A DNA stretch of 64,000 nucleotides from an uncultured Kineothrix sp. (GTDB lineage Bacteria; Bacillota; Clostridia; Lachnospirales; Lachnospiraceae): the NCBI GenBank assembly GCA_910588855.1, contig CAJUSR010000001.1, positions 1 through 64,000 of the forward strand, given 5' to 3'. A program made the translations under genes and the position numbers. The notes under the pieces were generated by a model. That model did not search any database and was not told the origin of the DNA. It saw only the letters and a program-made list of their open reading frames with translations. Position 1 is the first letter of the stretch; each line of letters opens with the position of its first letter. This document shows positions 33,470 to 40,563 of this stretch, piece by piece.

Positions 33470-34336
33470 TCATCTTTCTAAATGTATCACCACCAATTCC
33501 CCCGGGTTCAACATCCTAAGAGGGATGGTATGCATTCCCAACCCTCTGCTCAACACCATCTTTTTCCCCTGTTTTTCAAACAGTCCGCCGTCATATTCCG
33601 GGAAAATACGCAAAGAAGGCGAAATCAATCCCCCAAAAAAGGGAACTCTCACCACGCCCCCGTGGACATGGCCGGAAACGGTCAAATCCGCCCCCCACTT
33701 TACATATTCCTTAAAATACTCCGGATTGTGCCCAATCAACAGTTCAAAGCGTTCCTCTTTTGCCTTCCCTAACAAACGTTCTATATAGCCTTCCTCCATA
33801 GGCTTACGGTACCACCTTTTATATAAATACCTCTCAATTTCCAACCCGCAGATTTCTATATTATATTCCGGTAAATAAACCCGTTCATTTTCCAGGAAAC
33901 GGACACCGCATTCTTTCAATTCTTTTTTATAGACGTCAAACATATCTCCATATGCCTTCCGGTATACCTTCATCCGGTATTCATGATTCCCCATTCCATA
34001 ATAAACCGGATATTTTTCCGCCAAATGCCCAAACAGCCTAATCGGAACAAAACAGCATGTCTTCCCTTCGTTTGCCGTCATCATATCCCCTGCTGTCAGC
34101 ACCACATCCGGATTTATCCTGTCAATCTCTTCCAGCAGTTTCCGGTTGTCTTGCCCGTATCTTTTATTATGCAAATCAGAAAGCAGCACAATTTTGCATC
34201 CTTTCTTGATTTTATCTGAATAAACCTTATATTCCCGTCTGACAAACCGGGTGCTGTCAAACGCAATCACCGCCCCGGCGCCGGCAACCGCCGCACCAAA
34301 CACTACAGCCAGCATATTCCACCATCTCTCCTGCAT
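33470..34336 (-). CDS. Membrane-anchored metallophosphoesterase (YkuE/YaeI-like)
   Basis: A 288-residue calcineurin-type phosphoesterase. An N-terminal helix (LAVVFGAAVAGAGAVIAFD) anchors it. Metal-site blocks follow in order: LLSDLHNKRYG (Asp-x-His), VVLTAGDMM (GD), MGNHEY (GNHE), LLIGHNPEY (GH) and TVSGHVHGG (GHxH). All are intact. Relatives include YkuE and YaeI (UDP-2,3-diacylglucosamine or lipid-linked substrates); the substrate here is unknown. Start ATG 34336 has GGAGG six bases upstream. The in-frame ATG at 34360 lies inside the stem of a hairpin (34359-34392) and is rejected. Confidence 0.88.
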   Translation of the reverse strand: MQERWWNMLAVVFGAAVAGAGAVIAFDSTRFVRREYKVYSDKIKKGCKIVLLSDLHNKRYGQDNRKLLEEIDRINPDVVLTAGDMMTANEGKTCCFVPIRLFGHLAEKYPVYYGMGNHEYRMKVYRKAYGDMFDVYKKELKECGVRFLENERVYLPEYNIEICGLEIERYLYKRWYRKPMEEGYIERLLGKAKEERFELLIGHNPEYFKEYVKWGADLTVSGHVHGGVVRVPFFGGLISPSLRIFPEYDGGLFEKQGKKMVLSRGLGMHTIPLRMLNPGELVVIHLER

Positions 34337-34358
34337 CCCAAACCTCCAAAAATGAAAC

Positions 34359-34392
34359 ATCGGCTGGATATTTACAAAATACCCCAGCCGAT
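34359..34392 (-). terminator. Hairpin between second dac gene and metallophosphoesterase
   Basis: ATCGGCTGG (34359-34367) pairs with CCAGCCGAT (34384-34392) around a 16-base AT-rich loop. On the minus strand it is followed by GTTTCATTTTT. It may terminate the upstream carboxypeptidase transcript or sit in the leader of the phosphoesterase. Confidence 0.5.
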
Positions 34393-34544
34393 AATTAGTG
34401 TACCACGTTTTTACCTTTTATAAAAGTTCCGATTATAATTTTCCTATCCGTCCGCAAAAACCGGGCTCTGTTCCCACGTATATACATCCTTGCGCATTTT
34501 GCGGCAAAATGCAAAATTATTTGGTCAACTTTTATGGCTGCCTG

Positions 34545-35708
34545 TTACAGCAGGAAATTCCGCAATACTTTCTTCACATAATCCTTGTACCCCGCCTTGC
34601 CGATACTCTTAGCCGCTACAATAGATATTCCTCCGATTCTTTGCCCTTCCAATTTATAAACCGCTTCACCGATAGCCTGCCCTTCCTCCACCGGCGCAAC
34701 CACTTCTTCCGGCAGTGTAATCGTTTTCTCTATTTTTGAAAGGTTGCTCCCTTTTGTGTCCAAATACCGAAATTCCCCTGCAAAACTCAAATTCACCATA
34801 TCTTCTACGCCGCCTTTAATCTTCTGGGCAGGAAGCGCTTCCTTATTTTCATCAATATAAATATTGCTTACGCTGTATCCAAAATTCAAAAGCGCCATAG
34901 CATCCTGAAACCGCACTTTATTGTCCGGCGCCGCCATGACCACAGCAATCAAATCAATGCCGTCCTTGCTCGCCGTAGCGGAAAGGCAATATTTTGCTTT
35001 GCTGGTGGAGCCGGTCTTCAGCCCTGTCGTCCACTCGTACTGCCTTAACAGCTTATTGGTGCTGGATAGGGTAAAAGTAGTTGACCCCTGCCTCGTCACG
35101 TGGGTGATATCTTCCATCCAGATTTTCGTATAGTTCAAAATCTCCGGATGCTTTGTTACCAGTTCCCTGGACATAATCGCCACATCCCTTGCCGTCGTAT
35201 AATGTTCATCGGAATCCGACAAGCCACAGCAATCCACAAAATGGGTATTGTCCATCCTAAGTTCTTCCGCCTTCTGGTTCATCAGCTTTACAAATTCCTC
35301 TTCGCTTCCGGCTATGTACTCCGCTACCGCCACACATGCATCGTTGCCGGACGCCACCGCAATACATTTTATCATCGTATCCAATGTCTGTACTTCCCCT
35401 TCTTCCAAAAAGACTTGGGAGCCTCCCATAGACTTGGCATAGGCGCTCGTAATAATTTCATCCTCCAGCTTTATCCGCCCCGTATCCAAATGGTCAAAAA
35501 TAAGAAGCAGCGTCATAATCTTCGTTATGCTCGCCGGGCTCCGCCTTACGTCCGCCTCCTGTTCACAGATAATCTGCCCGGTAGACGCTTCCATCAATAA
35601 ATAAGAAGGGGCAGATACATCCGGCGCCGCCTGCACGCAAAAGATACAGGACAGCATCAGATAGACGCTGAAAAAAAAGCATATCGTAGTTCTCACCAAT
35701 CTCTTCAC
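34545..35708 (-). CDS. dacF: D-alanyl-D-alanine carboxypeptidase, second paralogue
   Basis: S11 peptidase of 387 residues. GTG 35708 is the chosen start, with GGGAG nine bases upstream. It gives a clean signal peptide (VKRLVRTTICFFFSVYLMLSCIFCVQA). The longer frame to 35789 runs through the upstream terminator and is rejected. Motifs: PASITKIMTLL (SxxK), VASGNDACVAVAE (SxN) and TTGLKTGSTSKA (KTG). The C-terminal domain is DacF/PBP5-like. Possibly sporulation-linked as DacF is in Bacillus, but no sporulation sigma genes are beside it. Confidence 0.92.
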   Translation of the reverse strand: MKRLVRTTICFFFSVYLMLSCIFCVQAAPDVSAPSYLLMEASTGQIICEQEADVRRSPASITKIMTLLLIFDHLDTGRIKLEDEIITSAYAKSMGGSQVFLEEGEVQTLDTMIKCIAVASGNDACVAVAEYIAGSEEEFVKLMNQKAEELRMDNTHFVDCCGLSDSDEHYTTARDVAIMSRELVTKHPEILNYTKIWMEDITHVTRQGSTTFTLSSTNKLLRQYEWTTGLKTGSTSKAKYCLSATASKDGIDLIAVVMAAPDNKVRFQDAMALLNFGYSVSNIYIDENKEALPAQKIKGGVEDMVNLSFAGEFRYLDTKGSNLSKIEKTITLPEEVVAPVEEGQAIGEAVYKLEGQRIGGISIVAAKSIGKAGYKDYVKKVLRNFLL

Positions 35709-35747
35709 ATTACACACTCCCGTCAGGTGTTCTACTACTATAAATAT

Positions 35748-35777
35748 AAAAAAACGGTTCCGATTAGAACCGTTTTT
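35748..35777 (-). terminator. Terminator of the CmpB-type gene
   Basis: AAAAACGGTTC (35750-35760) and GAACCGTTTTT (35767-35777) form an 11-bp stem with a 6-base loop. The minus strand shows a T-run after the stem. It is 32 bases downstream of the CmpB-type gene and upstream of the dacF leader. Confidence 0.9.
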
Positions 35778-35808
35778 GTCCCGAAACAAAAAGTATTATG
35801 TATGCCTT

Positions 35809-36402
35809 TTAATACCACCTCGTTTTAAACTCATGGTATCTGTCTATCAGCCTTTCCTTCTGCTCACTTATGTCTATATGCAGCACATTCATAAGCTGGA
35901 TAATATAATCCACCGTCACCACCCCTAAAATCAAAGTGCATATCCGGCTCCCCATAGAAAAGCTCCAACTGTCAATAAAATCCATCACTCTGGAATGGAG
36001 AAAGACAATGATAATTACTGCATAAAACCCCCATGCCACCGTACTCTCCAAGCATACAATCCCTTTATAGTTGCACGGCTTATTATTATAATCCCACCAA
36101 ACCTCGCCAAAAAGCCGAAGCATTAGTTTTCCTACCAGAAATTCAAACACAGTTGCCATAACCGCACCGGTTAAATACAGCCGGAACAAATCCGTCCGCA
36201 ACGGGCAAAGCACTAAATAACCGATGACCGCCCCAAAACCATAAATCGGGCAAAACGGGCTTTTTGCAAATCCCCGGTTGGTCAGCCTCCTGTTGCAAAA
36301 CGACATATAAATGGATTCCACCAGCCAGCCCAGCATACTATAAATGATAAATGCCGAAACCAGATGATATACATCCGTACCAAAAAGCTCCTTCGTCCAC
36401 AT
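35809..36402 (-). CDS. Putative ABC-transporter-permease-like membrane protein (CmpB family)
   Basis: A 197-residue integral membrane protein with about five helices, of the family named ABC_trans_CmpB (PF06541). Signature YSMLGWLVESIYMSFCNRRLTNRGF is followed by SPFCPIYGFGAV and a Trp-rich LFGEVWWDYNNKPCNYKGIVCLE. Despite the family name, no ABC ATPase is near and transport is unproven. The start is uncertain: ATG 36402 has AAAGGG 13 bases upstream, and the frame opens at 36450. It lies downstream of rpsU but past that gene's terminator. Confidence 0.75.
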   Translation of the reverse strand: MWTKELFGTDVYHLVSAFIIYSMLGWLVESIYMSFCNRRLTNRGFAKSPFCPIYGFGAVIGYLVLCPLRTDLFRLYLTGAVMATVFEFLVGKLMLRLFGEVWWDYNNKPCNYKGIVCLESTVAWGFYAVIIIVFLHSRVMDFIDSWSFSMGSRICTLILGVVTVDYIIQLMNVLHIDISEQKERLIDRYHEFKTRWY

Positions 36403-36472
36403 AAAAATAACCACACCCTTTCCGAAGCGGCAAATTTTGGTGCAATCCACTACTTGATATAATATAACAAAA

Positions 36473-36494
36473 TCCCTGATTCTCTAATCAGGGA
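36473..36494 (-). terminator. rpsU terminator
   Basis: TCCCTGAT (36473-36480) pairs with ATCAGGGA (36487-36494), loop of six. On the minus strand it is followed by TTTTGTTATA, 16 bases after the rpsU stop. Confidence 0.85.
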
Positions 36495-36510
36495 CCCGTT
36501 ATTCACATGA

Positions 36511-36687
36511 TTAATTATATTTACGTTTTCTTGCTGCTTCAGACTTCTTTTTGCGTTTTACGCTTGGTTTCTCGTAATGCTCTCTTTTACGAATCTCCTG
36601 CTGAATACCAGCTTTTGCACAGCTCCTTTTGAAGCGACGTAAAGCGCTATCCAAAGTTTCATTTTCTTTTACAATTACATTAGACAT
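36511..36687 (-). CDS. rpsU: 30S ribosomal protein S21
   Basis: A 58-residue small, highly basic ribosomal protein. It begins MSNVIVKENETLDSALRRFK, continues RSCAKAGIQQEIRKREHYEK and ends in a Lys/Arg-rich tail (PSVKRKKKSEAARKRKYN). This matches S21 from end to end. GGGAGG lies 11 bases before the ATG. It has its own strong promoter and terminator, so it is monocistronic. S21 binds near the anti-Shine-Dalgarno region of 16S rRNA. Confidence 0.97.
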   Translation of the reverse strand: MSNVIVKENETLDSALRRFKRSCAKAGIQQEIRKREHYEKPSVKRKKKSEAARKRKYN

Positions 36688-36788
36688 TCCACACCCGACC
36701 TCCCTTCAGTCCCTTCTAGTAACTCGACTGATTGGGTTTATTCTTTTTTGCACATAGACCGCTTTATGTACTCCCATGCGCTTTAATT

Positions 36789-36816
36789 ATTATAGCACAT
36801 ATTTCCCTACAGTCAA
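36789..36816 (-). promoter_or_regulatory. rpsU promoter
   Basis: Minus-strand TTGACT (36811-36816), 16-base spacer, TATAAT (36789-36794). A near-consensus promoter about 100 bases upstream of rpsU. Confidence 0.85.
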
Positions 36817-36864
36817 CCTGTTTTTTAATATTTTAGCATATTTTGTTAAAGACAATGCGTATAT

Positions 36865-38055
36865 TTAAATCAATTTGCCTAAAACAGAGCTTCCAATGGT
36901 GCCTTTTGGCATTTTAACACCGAAGTTTTCGGTCACCGACGCCCCGATTACCGCAAAGGTATCCTCATTTTCCAAGGCTCCTCCGCCCTCCATCTTTTTT
37001 GAATATGCCAAAAACGGCACATATTCCCTTGTATGGTCGGTACCGCTGTAAGTAGGGTCGTTCCCGTGGTCAGCCGTCAGCATCAATAGGTCGTCCGCTT
37101 CCAGCTCCTCCAAAAGAATCCCCAGCTTTTTATCAAACTTCTCAATTTCTTCCCCATAGCCTTTTACATTCCTGCGGTGTCCCCATACCGCGTCAAAATC
37201 CACCAGATTGACAAAGCAAAGCCCGTGGAAATCCTCTTTGCAGATTTCAATCGTTTGTTCCATTCCGTGGACGGAACTGTCGGAATGATATGTCCGTGTA
37301 ATGCCTTCCCCGCAGAAGATATCATTGATTTTCCCTACCCCAATCACATCCAGGCCGGCATCCTTTAAAGCATTCAGCACCGTTGGCCCGGTCGGCTTCA
37401 AAGCATAATCGTGGCGGTTGCTGGTCCGTTTAAATTCCCCTTTCTTTTTCCCTACATAGGGCCTTGCAATAACTCTTCCTACCCGCCACTCATCCTTCAG
37501 CGTAAGTTCCCTCGCAATCCGGCAGCAACGGTATAAGTTTTCCAAATCAAAGGTCTCTTCATTTCCGCAGATTTGAAGCACGGAGTCCGCCGATGTATAG
37601 ACTATCATCGCCCCCGTGCGGATTTCCTCTTCGCCCAGCTCTTCTAAAATTTCCGTACCGCTGGCGCTCTTATTTCCGATTATCTTTTTCCCGCACCGCA
37701 TTTCCAATTCCGCTATCAATTCCGGCGGAAATCCCGTATCCGTAAAAGTCCGGAATGGAGTCATTGTTTTTATCCCCATGATTTCCCAATGGCCGGTCAT
37801 CGTGTCTTTGCCGTTGCTCGCCTCCCCCAGACGCATATACCGTCCAAGCGGTTCCTCCACGCCCTCCATTTTTCCCGCCTTATGAAGATTCAAAAAGCCC
37901 AGCTTCCTAAGATTCGGGATATCCAACGTTCCCATCTTCTCCAAAATATGCCCGAAGGTATCGGCCCCGGCATCGCCAAATTTGTGGGAGTCCGGCATTG
38001 CCCCGATTCCAAGGGAATCGAGGACGATTAAAAAAACCCTTTTATATCCGTTCAT
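36865..38055 (-). CDS. deoB: Phosphopentomutase
   Basis: Interconverts (deoxy)ribose 1- and 5-phosphate in nucleoside breakdown. The 396-residue alkaline-phosphatase-fold protein has metal ligands in VLDSLGIGAMPDSH, the catalytic Thr region GKDTMTGHWE, and LTADHGNDPTYSGTDHTRE. Start ATG 38055 has GGAGG six bases upstream; an ATG four codons earlier overlaps that site. Last gene of udp-deoC-cdd-deoB. Confidence 0.96.
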   Translation of the reverse strand: MNGYKRVFLIVLDSLGIGAMPDSHKFGDAGADTFGHILEKMGTLDIPNLRKLGFLNLHKAGKMEGVEEPLGRYMRLGEASNGKDTMTGHWEIMGIKTMTPFRTFTDTGFPPELIAELEMRCGKKIIGNKSASGTEILEELGEEEIRTGAMIVYTSADSVLQICGNEETFDLENLYRCCRIARELTLKDEWRVGRVIARPYVGKKKGEFKRTSNRHDYALKPTGPTVLNALKDAGLDVIGVGKINDIFCGEGITRTYHSDSSVHGMEQTIEICKEDFHGLCFVNLVDFDAVWGHRRNVKGYGEEIEKFDKKLGILLEELEADDLLMLTADHGNDPTYSGTDHTREYVPFLAYSKKMEGGGALENEDTFAVIGASVTENFGVKMPKGTIGSSVLGKLI

Positions 38056-38186
38056 TTTTACCTCCATTTCTGCCCAGTTTTATCTCAACCTTGTTGCGGT
38101 TGCGCATAAACAGGTTTGTAGATACCTTCCATACTGCTTTTTACCCCCGATTGCGCCACACGCTCCATTACCGCCCAGATGTTCCA

Positions 38187-38783
38187 TCAGGCCAGATTTT
38201 CAGGACCAAAGCCTATGGGCAGCAACTCCTTTAACGTAAAAATTTTATATTCTTCTTTGCTGATTGCCAAAATAATCTGAAAAGTTTCCGGATTGCAAAA
38301 CTCCATCATCACTTGACGGCAAACGCCGCAAGGGGCCGTATATTCCATCCCAATTCCGTCTTTGTGCCCTTTATCCGCTCCTTCAGGTGCAACCGTTAAC
38401 GCTGAAAGGGGCTGCTTCCCCGCCTTACCCCCTACTATGCAGATTGCCAGGAACCCCCTCTCCCCTTCACTGACCGCTTTAAAAAAGGCCGTCCGTTCCG
38501 CACAATTGGAAGGAGTATAAGCGGCATTTTCTATATTGCACCCGGTATATATTTTTCCGCTTTTTGAAAGAAGCGCAGCACCCACCCGGAAGCAGGAGTA
38601 TGGCGCATACGAATATTCCAGCTGCCCTATAGCAAGGGAAATCATTTCACCTATCCTTTTTTCAACTATTTTCTCATTTATCTCTTTCTCTTCTATCTTT
38701 TTCTCTTCTATCTTTTTCTCTTCTATCTTTTTTTCATCTTCCTTCCTTTCACCTATCTTCCCGTCTATCTTCTTTATATCCAT
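38187..38783 (-). CDS. cdd: Cytidine deaminase with charged N-terminal extension
   Basis: Zinc enzyme converting cytidine and deoxycytidine to uridines. The catalytic core (from about residue 47) has the tetrameric-type zinc site: GCNIENAAYTPSNCAERTAF (Cys and catalytic Glu) and APCGVCRQVMMEFC (two Cys). The usual length is 130-140 residues. This frame adds about 46 residues rich in Lys, Glu and Ile, encoded by three exact 15-bp repeats (KIEEK units). Start is uncertain: ATG 38783 has GGGG seven bases upstream, while ATG 38645 (MISLAIGQLEYS) has AGGATAGGTGAA upstream and would give a normal enzyme. Confidence 0.9.
   Translation of the reverse strand: MDIKKIDGKIGERKEDEKKIEEKKIEEKKIEEKEINEKIVEKRIGEMISLAIGQLEYSYAPYSCFRVGAALLSKSGKIYTGCNIENAAYTPSNCAERTAFFKAVSEGERGFLAICIVGGKAGKQPLSALTVAPEGADKGHKDGIGMEYTAPCGVCRQVMMEFCNPETFQIILAISKEEYKIFTLKELLPIGFGPENLA
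38686..38730. repeat. 15-bp tandem repeat, three exact copies
   Basis: TTCTCTTCTATCTTT repeated exactly at 38686, 38701 and 38716, with decayed flanking units. The period is a multiple of three, so copy changes keep the cdd frame and vary the number of KIEEK units. If translation starts at 38645 it lies in the leader instead. Confidence 0.9.
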
Positions 38784-38903
38784 ATTCACACCCCACTTCT
38801 ACGCGGTTTTTATCTCAGTTTTGTCGAAACTGGGTAGAACGGCTTTGCGGCAAGCAACGCTTGGACACAAATTCCCCATTTAAAAATTTTTATTTTCAAT
38901 TCT

Positions 38904-39572
38904 TTAATCTTGTCCCTTCGTTTCTTCCTCTTTAACCAGTTTGACAATCCGGCTTGTGCCAAGGCGGTCAGCGCCTAACGAAAGGAATTTTTTTGCATCT
39001 TCCATCGTAGCAATGCCGCCGGCCGCTTTTATTTTTACTTCCGGCCCTATATGCTCCGCAAACAGCCGGATATCATCAAAGGTTGCCCCGGCAGAGGAGA
39101 ATCCTGTGGATGACTTAATATAATCCGCTCCCGCATTTGTTACAATTTCGCACATTTTAATTTTTTCTTCTTCTGTCAATAGACAGGTTTCGATAATTAC
39201 TTTTAAAATATTTTCTCTGCACACCGCCTTCAAAATCCGGATTTCCTCTTCTATACAATCGTACTTTTTATCCTTCAGCCAACCGATATTGATAACCATA
39301 TCGATTTCGGATGCGCCGTCCGCAAGGGCTTCTTTTGCTTCAAATTCCTTTGCTTTTGTGGTCATATATCCATTCGGGAAGCCGATAACCGTGCAGACTG
39401 CCATCTTCCCCGCCAAATATCCGATGGCCTGTTTCACATAGGCCGGAGGAATGCATACGGACGCGGTTCCGTATTTTACGGCATCGTCGCAGATTTGCTT
39501 TATTTCTTCCCATGTTGCCGTCGGCTGCAGCAATGTATGTTCCACATGCTTTAAAATTTCATTTCTATCCAT
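38904..39572 (-). CDS. deoC: Deoxyribose-phosphate aldolase
   Basis: Class I aldolase splitting deoxyribose 5-phosphate into acetaldehyde and glyceraldehyde 3-phosphate. 222 residues. Schiff-base Lys in GADYIKSSTGFSSAGATFDD, second Lys in VKIKAAGGIATMEDA, and EIDMVINIGWLKDK as the family block. RBS AGGAG upstream. Follows udp by 11 bases and precedes cdd. Confidence 0.96.
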   Translation of the reverse strand: MDRNEILKHVEHTLLQPTATWEEIKQICDDAVKYGTASVCIPPAYVKQAIGYLAGKMAVCTVIGFPNGYMTTKAKEFEAKEALADGASEIDMVINIGWLKDKKYDCIEEEIRILKAVCRENILKVIIETCLLTEEEKIKMCEIVTNAGADYIKSSTGFSSAGATFDDIRLFAEHIGPEVKIKAAGGIATMEDAKKFLSLGADRLGTSRIVKLVKEEETKGQD

Positions 39573-39583
39573 TTCCTGTTCTC

Positions 39584-40372
39584 CTAATCGTTTCCCTTCT
39601 CCTTGTCTTCTTTTATCAAAGTGCGGACTGCTTCCACCGCCACCTGAACCGCCATGTCCGTATCATGCACTACCGGGTTTTCCAGCCCCAGCTTTTCCCT
39701 CTCCTGATTGGCAACTACGAGGAAACAGGAGCCTGCCCTTACTTTCAAGTAACTTGCCACTACAAATAAAGCCGCCGATTCCATTTCGGAAGCCAGGCAA
39801 CCCAGCCTTTTCCACGCTTCCCACTTATTTATCAGCTCATAGCTGACCGGTTTCGTCTCCGGTTCGTGCTGCCCGTAAAATGCATCTTTGCACTGTACTA
39901 CCCCGACATGGAAAGGGTATCCCTTTTTTCTGGCCGCTGCTGTCAAAGCATTTGTCACGGAAAGGTCTGCCACCGCCGGAAATTCCATCGGCGCATATTC
40001 CCTGCTCGTTCCTTCCATACGGATTGCCCCGGTGGCAATCACCACATCCCCGCTTTTTACTTCCGTCTGCATACCGCCGCAAGTTCCGATACGGACAAAA
40101 GTATCGGCGCCACAGCGATACAATTCTTCCATCGCTATCGATGCGGAAGGCCCGCCAATTCCGGTGGAAGTCACGCTGACTTTCTCCCCGTCCAAAGTCC
40201 CCGTATAGGTAATATATTCCCTATTATCCGCAATCAAAACCGGATTCTCCAAATATTGTGCAATTTTCACACATCTTTTCGGGTCGCCCGGCATAATCAC
40301 ATATTTGCCCACTTCCCCTGCCGCCACCTGTATATGGTACTGCCTGCTTGCATCTTCCGAATAATTTTTCAT
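39584..40372 (-). CDS. udp: Uridine phosphorylase
   Basis: Nucleoside phosphorylase of the PNP/UDP family, 262 residues. KYVIMPGDPKRCVKIAQYLE, VTSTGIGGPSASIAMEELYRCGADTFVRIGTCGG (phosphate and base site) and GCLASEMESAALFV (ribose contact) are present. Uridine specificity is inferred from overall similarity and the pyrimidine-salvage setting with cdd. Start ATG 40372 has AAAGGAGG six bases upstream; the frame opens at 40405. First gene of the nucleoside operon. Confidence 0.9.
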   Translation of the reverse strand: MKNYSEDASRQYHIQVAAGEVGKYVIMPGDPKRCVKIAQYLENPVLIADNREYITYTGTLDGEKVSVTSTGIGGPSASIAMEELYRCGADTFVRIGTCGGMQTEVKSGDVVIATGAIRMEGTSREYAPMEFPAVADLSVTNALTAAARKKGYPFHVGVVQCKDAFYGQHEPETKPVSYELINKWEAWKRLGCLASEMESAALFVVASYLKVRAGSCFLVVANQEREKLGLENPVVHDTDMAVQVAVEAVRTLIKEDKEKGND

Positions 40373-40468
40373 GCCAATCCTCCTTTCCGCCATATCGCTT
40401 CTCAAACATTGAATGCTGCATTTCTATTACAATGGCTGCTGCATTTTACGCGCCGTCCATATGTTAAT

Positions 40469-40505
40469 GCAAAAAGGAGCCGGTATCCCCGCTCCTCCTT
40501 TTTGC
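40469..40505. terminator. Terminator of alaS
   Basis: GCAAAAAGGAGC (40469-40480) pairs with GCTCCT-CCTTTTTGC (40491-40505) with a one- to two-base bulge. A/T runs on both edges allow function on the minus strand after alaS and isolate the udp operon. Confidence 0.8.
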
Positions 40506-40563
40506 AAAAATATCTAACCGTGAAGCCGATTGCCCTGCCAAATGCTCCCACAATCCTCTGTTT

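Noticed and set aside
35709..35789. Upstream ATG start for the second D,D-carboxypeptidase
   Set aside because: The start would lie in the terminator stem of the preceding gene and bury the signal peptide; the GTG at 35708 has a proper ribosome site.
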